From Cupriavidus taiwanensis (GTDB taxonomy: Bacteria > Pseudomonadota > Gammaproteobacteria > Burkholderiales > Burkholderiaceae), in contig NZ_LT976854.1 in NCBI RefSeq assembly GCF_900249755.1, positions 246,334 through 310,333 on the forward strand: a stretch of DNA of 64,000 nucleotides, read 5' to 3'. Below the pieces are notes generated by a model. That model was not told where the DNA came from. It worked only from the letters and a program-made list of their open reading frames with translations, and made no database searches. Shown in pieces: positions 8,817 through 17,716 of this stretch. A program made the position numbers and the translations under genes. Positions within the stretch are counted from its first letter, which is position 1; each line of letters begins with the position of its first letter.

Positions 8817-9974
8817 ATGCAACGCCTGATCTTCGAAGCCGAACACGACGCCTTCCGCGAATCCGCCCGCCGCTTCTACCAGCGCGAGGTCGGCCCGCAC
8901 GGCGAGCGCTGGCGCGAACAGGGCTGCGTCGACCGCGAGGTGTTCCGCAAGGCCGGCGAGCAGGGCTACCTGCTGATGTGGGCCGACGAGCAATACGGCG
9001 GCGCCGGCGTCCAGGACTTTCGCTACGAGCAGATCCTGATCGAGGAAAACGCGCGCCACGGCGACTCCGGCTTCTTCGGCACGCTGCACTCGCGCCTGGT
9101 GGCGCCTTACATCGGCCGCATCGGCAACGAAGAACAACGCCAGCGCCTGCTGCCCGCGGCGGCGCGCGGCGAGTCGATCTTCGCCATTGCCATGACCGAG
9201 CCGCAGACCGGTTCGGACCTGGCCGGCATCCGCACCCGCGCCGAGGACCATGGCGACCACTGGGTGCTGAACGGCGCCAAGACCTATATCTCGAACGGCC
9301 AGCTGGCCGACGTGGTGGTGGTGGTCGCCCGCACCGACCCGGAACGCAGCCACGGCCTGACGCTCTTCATCGTCGAACGCGGCATGCCCGGCTTCGAGCG
9401 CGGGCGCAAGTTGCGCAAGCTGGGCCTGCACTCGCAGGACACTTCGGAACTGTTCTTCGACAACGTCAAGGTGCCCAAGGCCAACGTGCTGGGCGAGCCC
9501 GGCCAGGCCTTCCGCTACCTGACGCGCCACCTCGCCGAAGAGCGCCTGATCGGGGCCTGCGGCTACATGGCGTCGGCGCAGGTGGCGTTCGATATCACGC
9601 TGGACTACGTGCGCGAGCGCAAGGCTTTCGGGCGCGCCATCGGCACGTTCCAGAACTCGCGCTTCAAGCTGGCCGAGCTGCGTGCGCAACTGGACGCGCT
9701 GCAGACCTTCGTCGACCAGTGCGTGCTGCAACACAACGCCGGTACGCTGACGGTGGAGACCGCGGCATCGGCCAAGCTGCTGACTTCCGAGCTGCAGGGG
9801 CGCATGGTCGACGAGGGCGTGCAGTTGCACGGCGGCGCGGGGTATATGGAGGAGTACCGCATCTGCCGCATGTATGCCGACGCGCGCATCTCGCGCATCT
9901 ATGCCGGCAGCAGCGAGATCATGAAGGAGATCATCGGCCGCGGCCTGGGGCTGGATGACCGCGTGAAGGGATAG
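8817..9974 (+). CDS. acyl-CoA dehydrogenase
   Basis: A 385-residue FAD flavoprotein that oxidises acyl-CoA to trans-2-enoyl-CoA and passes electrons to ETF. Family signatures are EQYGGAGVQDF, FAIAMTEPQTGSDLAG (FAD/substrate binding), RKLRKLGLHSQDTSELFFDNVKVP and the C-terminal LHGGAGYMEEYRICRMYADARIS. The usual catalytic Glu of medium-chain enzymes falls at A363 (IYAGSSEI). The Glu pair E241/E242 in HLAEERLIGACGYM lies where isovaleryl- and long-chain-type enzymes keep their base, so I infer that group. The RBS (GGAGA) is 8 nt before the ATG. A strong terminator follows at 10009. The LysR gene upstream may regulate it. Confidence 0.94.
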   Translation: MQRLIFEAEHDAFRESARRFYQREVGPHGERWREQGCVDREVFRKAGEQGYLLMWADEQYGGAGVQDFRYEQILIEENARHGDSGFFGTLHSRLVAPYIGRIGNEEQRQRLLPAAARGESIFAIAMTEPQTGSDLAGIRTRAEDHGDHWVLNGAKTYISNGQLADVVVVVARTDPERSHGLTLFIVERGMPGFERGRKLRKLGLHSQDTSELFFDNVKVPKANVLGEPGQAFRYLTRHLAEERLIGACGYMASAQVAFDITLDYVRERKAFGRAIGTFQNSRFKLAELRAQLDALQTFVDQCVLQHNAGTLTVETAASAKLLTSELQGRMVDEGVQLHGGAGYMEEYRICRMYADARISRIYAGSSEIMKEIIGRGLGLDDRVKG

Positions 9975-10008
9975 GGTTGAAAGCATAAGCGCAGTTAGGA
10001 AAGTTCCG

Positions 10009-10048
10009 ACGGCACGGCTGGCAACGGCCGTGCCGTTCGTCGTTTTTT
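10009..10048 (+). terminator. Rho-independent terminator after the acyl-CoA dehydrogenase
   Basis: Stem ACGGCACGG / CCGTGCCGT (10009-10017 with 10028-10036), 10-nt loop, followed after a short gap by six Ts at 10043-10048. Confidence 0.85.
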
Positions 10049-10316
10049 CCAACGGTTCAGCAAATTCGCGCAGCTAAAGGTGTTTGTCAGGTGAATGAAA
10101 GCCGTTTGTAAAGCGGTTCGGTTTGAATGCGTGCGGGAGATCGTGTCCGGGTGGCAGGCAGCATCAGGGCGGCGGGCGAGGGCGCAACAAGACAGCCACG
10201 CTGCGCAATCGCATCGCGGGCCGTGGCGCAGGATGATTTTCTTGCGCCGCAGGTGAACCGTTTGGCGGGCACGGTCGTTTAACCGCAGACCGTTTTCGAA
10301 CCGAGCCTGACTGACC
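10049..10316. other. leader region of the metal efflux operon
   Basis: About 270 bases without a gene between the acyl-CoA dehydrogenase terminator and the efflux operon. It must carry the operon promoter, but I see no convincing -35/-10 pair and no clean operator. No metal regulator gene adjoins it. Confidence 0.4.
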
Positions 10317-11729
10317 GTGCCTTTTGTCTTATCCCGTGTTGCCGTAGGTTCCCTGCTGGTATTGGCGGTCGTGGCGAAGCCTGCGGCGAGCCTTGCCGCC
10401 GAACGTCCTGCCGATCCAGTTTCTTCCGCTGATTCCGCGCCCGCCGCACCCGCCGCACCCGCCGATGGCCCCTGCGCTTCGCCGCCGGCAAACGCTGCGC
10501 TGACCCTGGCCCAGGTGCGCCTCGACGCGTTGCGCTGCAACCGCACCATCCTCGCCGCGCGCCGCGGCGTGGAAGCCAGCCAGGCCGATGTCCAGATCGC
10601 GGCGCAGCGTCCCAACCCCGTGCTGAGCCTGGGCGTCGAGAACATCAACCCGCATCTCGGTGTCGGCCCGGGCAACCTGCGCAGCAAGACGGTGGATTCC
10701 ACCGTGCGCGTCGACCAGCTGATCGAGACGGCCAACAAGGGCAACCTGCGCGTCGATGCCGCGCGCAAGGCCAGCGCCGCCGCCGGCGAAGCGGTGCAGG
10801 CGGTGGTGGCGCAACAGGCCGGCATGGTGGAGCAGGCCTTCTTCGACGCGCTGGCCAGCCAGGAACGCGTGGCCGTATTGCGGGAAACACTGGCGCTGTA
10901 CGAGCGCACCCGCCAGGCCACCGAGACGCGGCTGAAGGCGGGCGACGTGGCGCGCGCCGACGTGACCAGGCTGCAGCTCGACGCGCTGCGTGCGCAGAAC
11001 GACCTGCGCCAGGCCATCACCGACCATTCCCGCGACAAGGCCGCGCTGGCGCAGGCGATGGGCGTGCCCGGCACGCTGGCGGACAACCGGCTGGTGCCCG
11101 ACTGGCCCGCGCCCGATGCCGCCGTGCCGGCGCCGGACCCGGACACGCTGCGGCGCCGCCCCGACGTGACCGCCGCCGAGGCGCGCCTGGCCGCCGCCGA
11201 GGCGTCGCGCGATCTCGCTCGTGCGGGTCGCGTGCCGGATGTGACCATTGGCGCGCAGGCCGAGCACTATCCGACCTCATCAGGCAACAGCTCCGGCTCC
11301 GGCAACAGCTTCGGCGTGTTCCTGTCGGTGCCGCTGCCGGTGCGCCACAGCAACGGCGGCGAGGCGCGCCGCGCCGAAGTCGACTACTACGCCGCGCTGG
11401 ACGACCGCAACCGCGTGATGCTGGAGGCCGGCAACGAGATCGACCGTTTGCGCAGCCAGCTCGAGAGCGCGCGCCAGGCGCTGCGGCAGATGCGTGACGA
11501 GGTGCTGCCCGCGGCGGACAGCGTCGCCGGCAGCGCTGAATTCGCCTACCGCAAGGGGGCCACCGGCGTGCTGGATCTGCTCGATGCACGCCGCGCGTTG
11601 CGCCAGACCCGGCTCGATGCCGTCCAGGCGCAGGCCGACTACGCCAAGGCGCTGTCGGCGTACCGCGCTGCGCTGCAGACCTCTACCACCGCTTCGCCCG
11701 CCCACACTGCCGCCGCCGCGCGTCCCTGA
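10317..11729 (+). CDS. outer membrane efflux protein of a heavy-metal RND system (CzcC-like)
   Basis: A 470-residue TolC-fold protein with a signal peptide (VAVGSLLVLAVVAKPAASLAA) and two long coiled-coil repeats rich in Ala, Arg and Gln. The line SLGVENINPHLGVGPG is the family's first beta segment and the C-terminal half holds a second repeat (TIGAQAEHYPTSSG, FLSVPLPVRHSNGGE). It forms the outer-membrane exit duct for the pump encoded at 12991. The GTG at 10317 gives the shortest sensible signal peptide; its ribosome binding site is weak. The three genes 10317-16113 are spaced by 24 and 13 nt and clearly form one operon. Confidence 0.9.
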   Translation: MPFVLSRVAVGSLLVLAVVAKPAASLAAERPADPVSSADSAPAAPAAPADGPCASPPANAALTLAQVRLDALRCNRTILAARRGVEASQADVQIAAQRPNPVLSLGVENINPHLGVGPGNLRSKTVDSTVRVDQLIETANKGNLRVDAARKASAAAGEAVQAVVAQQAGMVEQAFFDALASQERVAVLRETLALYERTRQATETRLKAGDVARADVTRLQLDALRAQNDLRQAITDHSRDKAALAQAMGVPGTLADNRLVPDWPAPDAAVPAPDPDTLRRRPDVTAAEARLAAAEASRDLARAGRVPDVTIGAQAEHYPTSSGNSSGSGNSFGVFLSVPLPVRHSNGGEARRAEVDYYAALDDRNRVMLEAGNEIDRLRSQLESARQALRQMRDEVLPAADSVAGSAEFAYRKGATGVLDLLDARRALRQTRLDAVQAQADYAKALSAYRAALQTSTTASPAHTAAAARP

Positions 11730-11753
11730 ACCGCCGTTCCCCGCGATCTCCTC

Positions 11754-12977
11754 ATGTCTTTCCTGTCACGCATGTCCCGTCGCATGTCATCTTCTTACGC
11801 CGCCTTGCCGGCGCGTGTTGCCGTTGTGTTCGCCATGTCGTTGTGCGCACTGGCGCTGGCCGCGTGTGGCAAGCCTGAAGCCCCGAAGGCCGATGACGAT
11901 CCCAGGGTCAGCGGCAACACCATCCAGTTCCCGGCCAGCGTGAAGACGCTGCCCGGCATCGCCGTCGAGCCCGCCACCACCGGCGGCGAGCGCATGCTCA
12001 GCCTGCCCGGCCGGCTGGTGTGGAACGAAGACAAGACCGTGCGCGTGGCGACGCCGTTCGCCGGGCGCGTGACCGAGGTGCTGGTGCAGCCCGGCGCCAC
12101 CGTCAAGGCGGGCCAGGCGCTGGCGAACCTGACTTCGCCGGACTTCGGCGTGGCCCAGGCCGATGCGCGCAAGGCCGCTGCCGACAACGCGGTCGCGGCC
12201 AGGGCGCTGGCGCGTCAGCGCGAGTTGTATGGAGCCGGCATCATCGCGCAGAAGGAACTGGAGCAGACGCAGGCCGACGCCGCGCGCGCCGCGGCGGACC
12301 TGCAGCGCACCCAGGCGGCGCTGAGCCAGTACGGCGCGGCCGCGGCCGGGGGGGGCGGCGTCAACCAGCGCTATGCGCTGCGCAGCCCGATCGACGGCCT
12401 GGTGGTCGAGCGCAACCTCAACCTCGGCATGGAGCTGCGCCCCGACCAGCCCCCCGCCGCGCCGCTGTTCCTCGTGACGGATCCAACCACGCTGTGGGCG
12501 CAGGTCGATGCGGGCGAGGCCGACCTGAAGCTGTTCAAGCCCGGCGTGCCGGTGCAGCTGATCACCGCCGCGTGGCCCGGCGAGACCTTTGCCGGCACCG
12601 TGGTCAAGATTGCCGACTATGTCGACCCCGCCGCGCGCAGCATCAAGGTGCGGCTGGATGTGCCCAACCCGGAGCGCCGCCTGAAAGCGGAGATGTTCGT
12701 CACCGCCAAGCTGCCGGCAGCCTCGTTCCAGGGCATCGCGGTGCCGTCCACGGCCGTGTTCCTGGCCGACAACCGCAACTATGTGTTCGTGCGCACCGCG
12801 CCCAATACCTTCGAGCGCCGCCAGGTGCGCGTGGGCGTGACGCTGCCCGGCACCACCGAACTGCTGCAAGGCGTGAAGGCCGGCGAGACCGTGGTCAGCG
12901 AAGGCAACCTCTACCTGCAGGACATCCTGCGCGATGCCACCGCGGTGAACGCGGCGCGCGCAGCAGAAAAACACTGA
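11754..12977 (+). CDS. periplasmic adaptor (membrane fusion protein) of the metal RND system, CzcB/CusB-like
   Basis: A 407-residue lipoprotein with lipobox ALAAC and acylation site C38. It shows the membrane-fusion layout: a lipoyl half-motif (ATPFAGRVTEVLVQPGATVKAGQALANL), an alpha-hairpin (ARALARQRELYGAGIIAQKELEQTQADAARAAADLQ in part), the second lipoyl half (YALRSPIDGLVVERNLNLG) and beta-barrel and membrane-proximal domains (AEMFVTAKLPAASFQGIAVP). It links the inner-membrane pump to the outer-membrane duct. No His-rich or Met-rich metal-binding extension is present. Confidence 0.92.
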   Translation: MSFLSRMSRRMSSSYAALPARVAVVFAMSLCALALAACGKPEAPKADDDPRVSGNTIQFPASVKTLPGIAVEPATTGGERMLSLPGRLVWNEDKTVRVATPFAGRVTEVLVQPGATVKAGQALANLTSPDFGVAQADARKAAADNAVAARALARQRELYGAGIIAQKELEQTQADAARAAADLQRTQAALSQYGAAAAGGGGVNQRYALRSPIDGLVVERNLNLGMELRPDQPPAAPLFLVTDPTTLWAQVDAGEADLKLFKPGVPVQLITAAWPGETFAGTVVKIADYVDPAARSIKVRLDVPNPERRLKAEMFVTAKLPAASFQGIAVPSTAVFLADNRNYVFVRTAPNTFERRQVRVGVTLPGTTELLQGVKAGETVVSEGNLYLQDILRDATAVNAARAAEKH

Positions 12978-12990
12978 GGACGATCGCCCC

Positions 12991-15900
12991 ATGATCTCGC
13001 GCATCGTCAGCTTTGCCCTGCACCAGAAGCTCTTTGTCTGGCTGGGCCTGATCCTCTTCGTCGGGGGCGGCATCGCCGCGTTCAAGAACCTGCCGATCGA
13101 AGCCTTCCCGGATGTGTCCGACATCCAGGTCAACGTCATCACGCTGTACCCGGGGCGCGCCGCAGAAGAAGTGGAGCGCCAGGTCACGATCCCGATCGAG
13201 ACCGCGCTGGCGGGCACGCCCAACGCAGTGCGGGTGTTTTCGCACACGCAGTTCGGGCTGTCGTTCATGATGGTGACCTTCAACGACAAGGCTACCGACG
13301 TGGCCGCGCGCCAGCAGATCCTGGAGCGGCTGCGCAGCGTCGACCTGCCCGACGGCGTGCATCCGGACCTGGCGCCGCTGTCCACCGCGATCGGCGAGAT
13401 CTACCGCTTCCGGCTGACCGGCAAGGGCTATACGCCGCAGGAACTGCGCACGCTGCAGGACTGGGTGGTCGAGAAAAACCTGCGCCAGGTGCCGGGCGTG
13501 GCCGACCTGGTCACCATCGGCGGCACCATCAAGCAGTATGAGGTCAACCCCAACCTGGCGCGCATGCGCGATGCCCGGATCTCGCTGTCGCAGCTGTTCA
13601 CCGCGCTGCAGCGCGCCAACTCGAATGCCGGCGGCGGCGCGGTGGCGCATGGGCGCCAGCAGTTCCTGCTGCGCTCGCTGGGCAGCTTCCGCACGTCGGC
13701 CGATATCGCCAACGTGGTGGTGGCTGAGAACAACGGCACGCCCATCCTGGTCAAGGACATCGCCGAGGTGAAGGTCGGCAGCGCGCCGCCGCAAGGCCTG
13801 ATGGGCCAGGACGATGAAGACGACATCGTCTCGGGCATCGTGGTGATGCGCAAGGGCGAGAACCCGTCGCTGGTGCTGGACGCGCTGAAACAGAAGATCG
13901 CGCTGCTCGACGAGCAGATCCTGCCCAAGGGCGTGAAGATCGTGCCGTACTACGACCGCTCCACGCTGATCGACAAGACTTTGCACACGGTGTTCGGCAA
14001 CCTGGTGGAGGGCGCGCTGCTGGTGATGGCGGTGCTGTACCTGTTCCTCGCCAACGTACGCGCCGCGGCGATCGTCGCGCTGATCATCCCGCTGGCGCTG
14101 CTGTCGACCTTCATCGGCCTGACCTGGGTGGGGATTCCGGCCAACCTGCTGTCGCTGGGCGCGATGGACTTCGGCATCATCGTCGACGGCGCGGTGATCG
14201 TGGTCGAGAACATCTTCAAGCGGCTGGGCGAGCTCAAGGCGCAGCAGATCCAGGACAGCCGCGCGCGCCTGCACGCGATCCTGCAGGCCACCACCGAGGT
14301 GGGCCGCCCGACCGTGTTCTCGATGGTCATCATCATCGCGGCGCACATCCCGATCTTTACGCTGCAGCGGCACGAGGGCAAGATCTTCGCGCCGATGGCG
14401 TACACGGTGACGGGCGCGCTGATCGGTTCGCTGATCCTGTCGCTGACGCTGGTGCCTTTGCTGTGCCACCTGCTGCTGAAGAAGAATATCGCGCACGACG
14501 ACAACTTCCTGGTGCGCCACTGCAAGCGGCTCTACGCGCCGATGCTGGCGTGGGCGCTGGACCACAAGAAGCTGGTGGTGGGCGCGGCGCTGGGCCTGCT
14601 GGTGGCTACGGTCGGCGCGGGCAAGTTCCTTGGCAGCGAATTCCTGCCCGAACTGGACGAGGGCTCGATGTGGGTCAGCTTCGACCTGCCGGCGTCGGTC
14701 TCGGTCGACGAGGCGCGCGACCAGGCGCGCCGGCTGCGCAGCGTGATCCGCCAGACGCCGGAGGTCAACACCACCATCTCCAAGGTGGGTCGCCCCGACG
14801 ACGGCACCGATCCCAAGCTGATCAACACCGTCGAGATCCTGGTCGACCTCAAGCCCGAGAAACAATGGCGCGCCGGCCTCGACAAGCGCGCCATCATCGG
14901 CGAGATCGACCGCAACCTGCGCCGGCTGCCCGGCATCGAGCCCAATTTCTCGCAGCCGGTGCGCGACAACATCCTGGAGAGCATCTCGCAGATCAAGGGC
15001 CAGATCGTGATCAAGGTGCAGAGCGACAGCCTGGAGCAGAACAAGAAGGTTGCCGACCAGATCCTGGCCAACGTGCAGTCGGTCAAGGGGGTGATGCGCG
15101 CCTTTATCGACCGCGACGGCGAGCTGCCGCAATACGTGCTGGAGTTCGACCGCGCCCAGGCCGCGCGCTACGGCATCAATGTGGCCGACGTGCAGGAGCT
15201 GATGGAAACCGCGCTGGCCGGCAAGGCCGCGACCGAGCTGTGGGAAGGCGAGAAGCACTTCAGCGTGGCGGTGCGGCTCAAGCCGTCGGAACGCGCGCTG
15301 CCGAACCTGCCCAACATCTTCATGCAGACCGCCGACGGCGCGCAGGTGCCGCTGTCGCAGCTGGTGACGTTCCGCGCCGCGTCCGGCGCGATGAACATCA
15401 GCCGCGAGAACGGCCAGCGCACCACCTCGATCGGCATCTTCATCCATGACCGCGACATGGGCAGCGTGGTCAAGGACATGCAGAGGCTGGTGGCGAAGAA
15501 CGTCAGGGCCGACGACGTCAAGATCGGCTGGTCGGGCGAGTTCGAGAACCAGGAACGCGCCATGGCGCGGCTGTCGATCGTGGTGCCGCTGTCGGTGCTG
15601 GTGATCTTCCTGCTGCTGTTCAATGCGTTCAAGTCGTTCAAGAGCGCCACGCTGATCATCTCCAACATCCCGTTCGCGCTGATCGGCGGCGTGTTCGCGC
15701 TGCTGCTGACCGGCATCCCGCTGTCGGTGTCGGCGGCGATCGGCTTTATCGCGCTGTTCGGCCAGGCCGTGCTCAACGGCGTGGTGATGGTGACCTACTT
15801 CAACCAGCTTCGCGACGAAGGCATGCCGGTGCGCCAGGCGGTGCTGACCGGTTCGATGGACCGGCTGCGCACGGTGCTGATGACGGCGCTGCTGGCCATG

Positions 15901-16113
15901 CTGGGTTTGTTCCCGATGGCCATCTCGCGTGCCATCGGTTCGGAGACGCAGCGGCCGCTGGCCATCGTCATCATCGGCGGGCTGATCACGGCGACCGTGC
16001 TGACGCTGATCGTGCTGCCGACCTTGTATGAATGGATGGTGGGACGCAACTGGCCGGACGAGGAGGGGGCGGCGGCCGAGGGGAACCGGTTGACGGCTTC
16101 GATTGCGGAGTAG
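12991..16113 (+). CDS. heavy-metal efflux RND pump, CzcA/CusA family (HME-RND)
   Basis: A 1040-residue inner-membrane proton antiporter with twelve expected membrane helices and two large periplasmic loops. Helix 4 carries DFGIIVDGAVIVVEN with D393, D399 and E406. This has the same spacing as the proton-relay residues of C. metallidurans CzcA (D402/D408/E415), and matches the HME group for divalent cations rather than the CusA copper group, whose motif differs. Other markers are NLPIEAFPDVSDIQVN near the N terminus and SEFLPELDEGSMWV in the second half. Substrate is probably a divalent cation such as Zn, Co, Cd or Ni; this is inference from the motif. No metal-sensing regulator is next to the operon. 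Confidence 0.94.
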   Translation: MISRIVSFALHQKLFVWLGLILFVGGGIAAFKNLPIEAFPDVSDIQVNVITLYPGRAAEEVERQVTIPIETALAGTPNAVRVFSHTQFGLSFMMVTFNDKATDVAARQQILERLRSVDLPDGVHPDLAPLSTAIGEIYRFRLTGKGYTPQELRTLQDWVVEKNLRQVPGVADLVTIGGTIKQYEVNPNLARMRDARISLSQLFTALQRANSNAGGGAVAHGRQQFLLRSLGSFRTSADIANVVVAENNGTPILVKDIAEVKVGSAPPQGLMGQDDEDDIVSGIVVMRKGENPSLVLDALKQKIALLDEQILPKGVKIVPYYDRSTLIDKTLHTVFGNLVEGALLVMAVLYLFLANVRAAAIVALIIPLALLSTFIGLTWVGIPANLLSLGAMDFGIIVDGAVIVVENIFKRLGELKAQQIQDSRARLHAILQATTEVGRPTVFSMVIIIAAHIPIFTLQRHEGKIFAPMAYTVTGALIGSLILSLTLVPLLCHLLLKKNIAHDDNFLVRHCKRLYAPMLAWALDHKKLVVGAALGLLVATVGAGKFLGSEFLPELDEGSMWVSFDLPASVSVDEARDQARRLRSVIRQTPEVNTTISKVGRPDDGTDPKLINTVEILVDLKPEKQWRAGLDKRAIIGEIDRNLRRLPGIEPNFSQPVRDNILESISQIKGQIVIKVQSDSLEQNKKVADQILANVQSVKGVMRAFIDRDGELPQYVLEFDRAQAARYGINVADVQELMETALAGKAATELWEGEKHFSVAVRLKPSERALPNLPNIFMQTADGAQVPLSQLVTFRAASGAMNISRENGQRTTSIGIFIHDRDMGSVVKDMQRLVAKNVRADDVKIGWSGEFENQERAMARLSIVVPLSVLVIFLLLFNAFKSFKSATLIISNIPFALIGGVFALLLTGIPLSVSAAIGFIALFGQAVLNGVVMVTYFNQLRDEGMPVRQAVLTGSMDRLRTVLMTALLAMLGLFPMAISRAIGSETQRPLAIVIIGGLITATVLTLIVLPTLYEWMVGRNWPDEEGAAAEGNRLTASIAE

Positions 16114-16137
16114 CGCTGGGCCCCGATTCACTGCTGG

Positions 16138-16195
16138 TTTGCTCCCCTCTCCCGCTTGCGGGAGAGGGGCCGGGGGTGAGGGCAGGCCGTCGCTA
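16138..16195. repeat. REP-like palindromic repeat, copy 3
   Basis: Core CTCTCCCGCTTGCGGGAGAG preceded by GGTTTGCTCCC and followed by GGGGTGAGGGC. Read on the minus strand it matches copies 1 and 2, including the AGCAAACC flank. It is in the opposite orientation to copy 4. Confidence 0.8.
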
Positions 16196-16227
16196 TGCGG
16201 CAGCGTTGTGCTTCGTCGATGCGCTGG

Positions 16228-16266
16228 CCCTCACCCCAACCCTCTCCCGCAAGCGGGAGAGGGAGT
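16228..16266. repeat. REP-like palindromic repeat, copy 4
   Basis: GCCCTCACCCCAACC followed by CTCTCCCGCAAGCGGGAGAG. With copy 3 it forms a head-to-head pair about 70 nt apart, the layout of a BIME-type element, right after the RND pump gene; the pair could fold into a large hairpin and protect or terminate the transcript. Confidence 0.8.
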
Positions 16267-16593
16267 ACCCAAGCGGGATTTGGAAAGCCTGCGGCATTTC
16301 GTTGTACCTCATGATTTCTCAAGCGGCGTTGGCTGCGGCAGGCATTCATACTTCCCTGTCCGCCATCGCACACCGGACACGCTGAACACGCCAACCCCTC
16401 CCGCAACCAGCTTCATACCCCGCCGTGTGCCTCACCCGATTCGCTATGTCGGAATAGTCTGACGTTCCTTTCGGAGCCCAACGCCTGCTGACCCCATCCC
16501 CCCGGGCCTACTCTGTACTTACGGCGTGGCCAGCAGCATAGCCGCCGGCCTCTCATGCGTACCCTTACGCAATCACCCGGAAAGGAGCTCGAC

Positions 16594-17208
16594 ATGATGA
16601 AGAAATGGCTGACCGCAGCAGTGTGTTCGATGATGGTTGCCGCCCCGGCAGGCGTAGCCCTGGCGCAGACGACGGCACCGGCACCGGCAACGACGGCCGG
16701 AACGGCTGCAACCGGCGCAAGGGCAGACTATGACGCCGCAGTGAAGCAGGCCGACGCGGACTACAAGGCTGCCTCTGCCAAGTGCGATGGCATGAAGGAC
16801 AACGCCAAGGACGTCTGCAAGGCCGAGGCCAAGCGCGACCGCGACGTGGCCAAGGCCCAGGCCGAAGCGCGCCGCGACGGCACGCAGAAGTCGATGGCGA
16901 AGGCCGAGAAGACCAAGGCCGACCGCGACTATGACGTCGCCAAGGAAATGTGCGACGACAAGACCGGCAACGACAAGGACGTCTGCAAGAAGGACGCCAA
17001 GGCCGCCCATGAAAAGGCCCTGACGGCTGCCAAGGTCGACAAGGCCGCGGCCACCGGCTCGCGCAGCGATGTGGCGGAAGCCCGCGCCGATGCGAAGAAG
17101 GACACCACCGACGCCGCCTACAAGGCCGACAAGGAACGCTGCGACGCGCTGTCCGGCGATTCCAAGGACAAGTGCCAGGCCGACGTGAAGGCCAAGTACG
17201 GCAAGTAA
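16594..17208 (+). CDS. periplasmic protein with three Cys-pair repeats
   Basis: A 204-residue exported protein with a signal peptide (WLTAAVCSMMVAAPAGVALAQ) and a highly charged Lys/Ala/Asp-rich helical remainder. Three repeats share the form YxxAxxxCD then 8-9 residues, DxCKxxAK: KCDGMKDNAKDVCK, MCDDKTGNDKDVCK and RCDALSGDSKDKCQ. Each holds two cysteines 10 residues or so apart, so three intra-repeat disulfides in the periplasm are likely. The start at 16594 is set by AAAGGAG. I know such proteins only as conserved hypotheticals in this bacterial group. It precedes the CsbD gene by about 107 nt and could share its regulation. Confidence 0.75.
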   Translation: MMKKWLTAAVCSMMVAAPAGVALAQTTAPAPATTAGTAATGARADYDAAVKQADADYKAASAKCDGMKDNAKDVCKAEAKRDRDVAKAQAEARRDGTQKSMAKAEKTKADRDYDVAKEMCDDKTGNDKDVCKKDAKAAHEKALTAAKVDKAAATGSRSDVAEARADAKKDTTDAAYKADKERCDALSGDSKDKCQADVKAKYGK

Positions 17209-17315
17209 GCGCTTCAGCACCACGGCTCTCCCGCGCAGGGCGGGCCGTCCACCGCACCACTCGCAAGGGGACGCCAGCACCGGCGCCCCCTTGCCATGAA
17301 ACCAAGGAGCACGAC

Positions 17316-17519
17316 ATGAACTGGGACCAAATCGAAGGCAAGTGGGAACAGGCCAAGGGCAAGGTCAAGGAGAAGTGGGGCAAGCTGACCGATGACGACA
17401 TCACGCAGATCAACGGCAAGCGCGACCAGCTCGCCGGCCGCATCCAGGAGCGCTACGGCTACACCAAGGAGCGCGCCGAGGAAGAAATGAAGGAGTGGGA
17501 ACGGGATGTGCGGTGGTAA
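17316..17519 (+). CDS. CsbD-family stress-response protein
   Basis: A 67-residue acidic, highly hydrophilic protein that matches the CsbD family along its whole length: MNWDQIEGKWEQAKGKVKEK, KLTDDDITQINGKRDQLAGR and ERYGYTKERAEEEM. Family members are induced by general stress or phosphate limitation and have no known enzymatic role. The ATG at 17316 has AAGGAG 7 nt upstream. A Rho-independent terminator follows 22 nt after the stop. Confidence 0.95.
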   Translation: MNWDQIEGKWEQAKGKVKEKWGKLTDDDITQINGKRDQLAGRIQERYGYTKERAEEEMKEWERDVRW

Positions 17520-17540
17520 GCCGCCGCACGACGGTCTTGC

Positions 17541-17565
17541 AGGGCGCCTCCGGGCGCCTTTTTTT
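17541..17565 (+). terminator. Rho-independent terminator after csbD-like gene
   Basis: GGCGCC (17543-17548), loop TCCG, GGCGCC (17553-17558), extended by A-T and G-T pairs and followed by seven Ts. Confidence 0.88.
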
Positions 17566-17615
17566 GTGTCGCGTCTTCGCCATGCGCCGCTGCCGCGCGC
17601 AAGCCGATGATCAAG

Positions 17616-17654
17616 GTTAACCCTAGTAGTCTACTTATGTAGACTTTTTATACT
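17616..17654 (+). promoter_or_regulatory. promoter with a perfect 7-4-7 dyad upstream of the GntR gene
   Basis: AGTCTAC-TTAT-GTAGACT (17628-17645) is a perfect inverted repeat that fits the GntR-type GTxTAxAC half-site style. A -10-like TATACT lies just after it at 17649-17654, so a bound repressor would block the promoter. GTTAACCCT at 17616-17624 recurs in three other promoter regions of the window. Confidence 0.65.
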
Positions 17655-17716
17655 GTCCGACACTGCACGCTGGCATGCGCCGGCGCTTCCATTTGCCCGG
17701 CACCGGGCACCCGCCC

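Larger units (their letters stand above)
16114..16593. other. 480-base intergenic region carrying paired REP-like repeats
   Basis: Beyond the two repeats listed separately, no gene-like frame stands out. The final 30 bases hold the ribosome binding site AAAGGAG for the next gene. Confidence 0.5.

Noticed and set aside
12895..16131. 1078-residue open frame on the minus strand opposite the RND pump
   Set aside because: It is an antisense shadow rich in His, Gln, Asp and Arg with no domain, opposite a clearly conserved CzcA-type gene.
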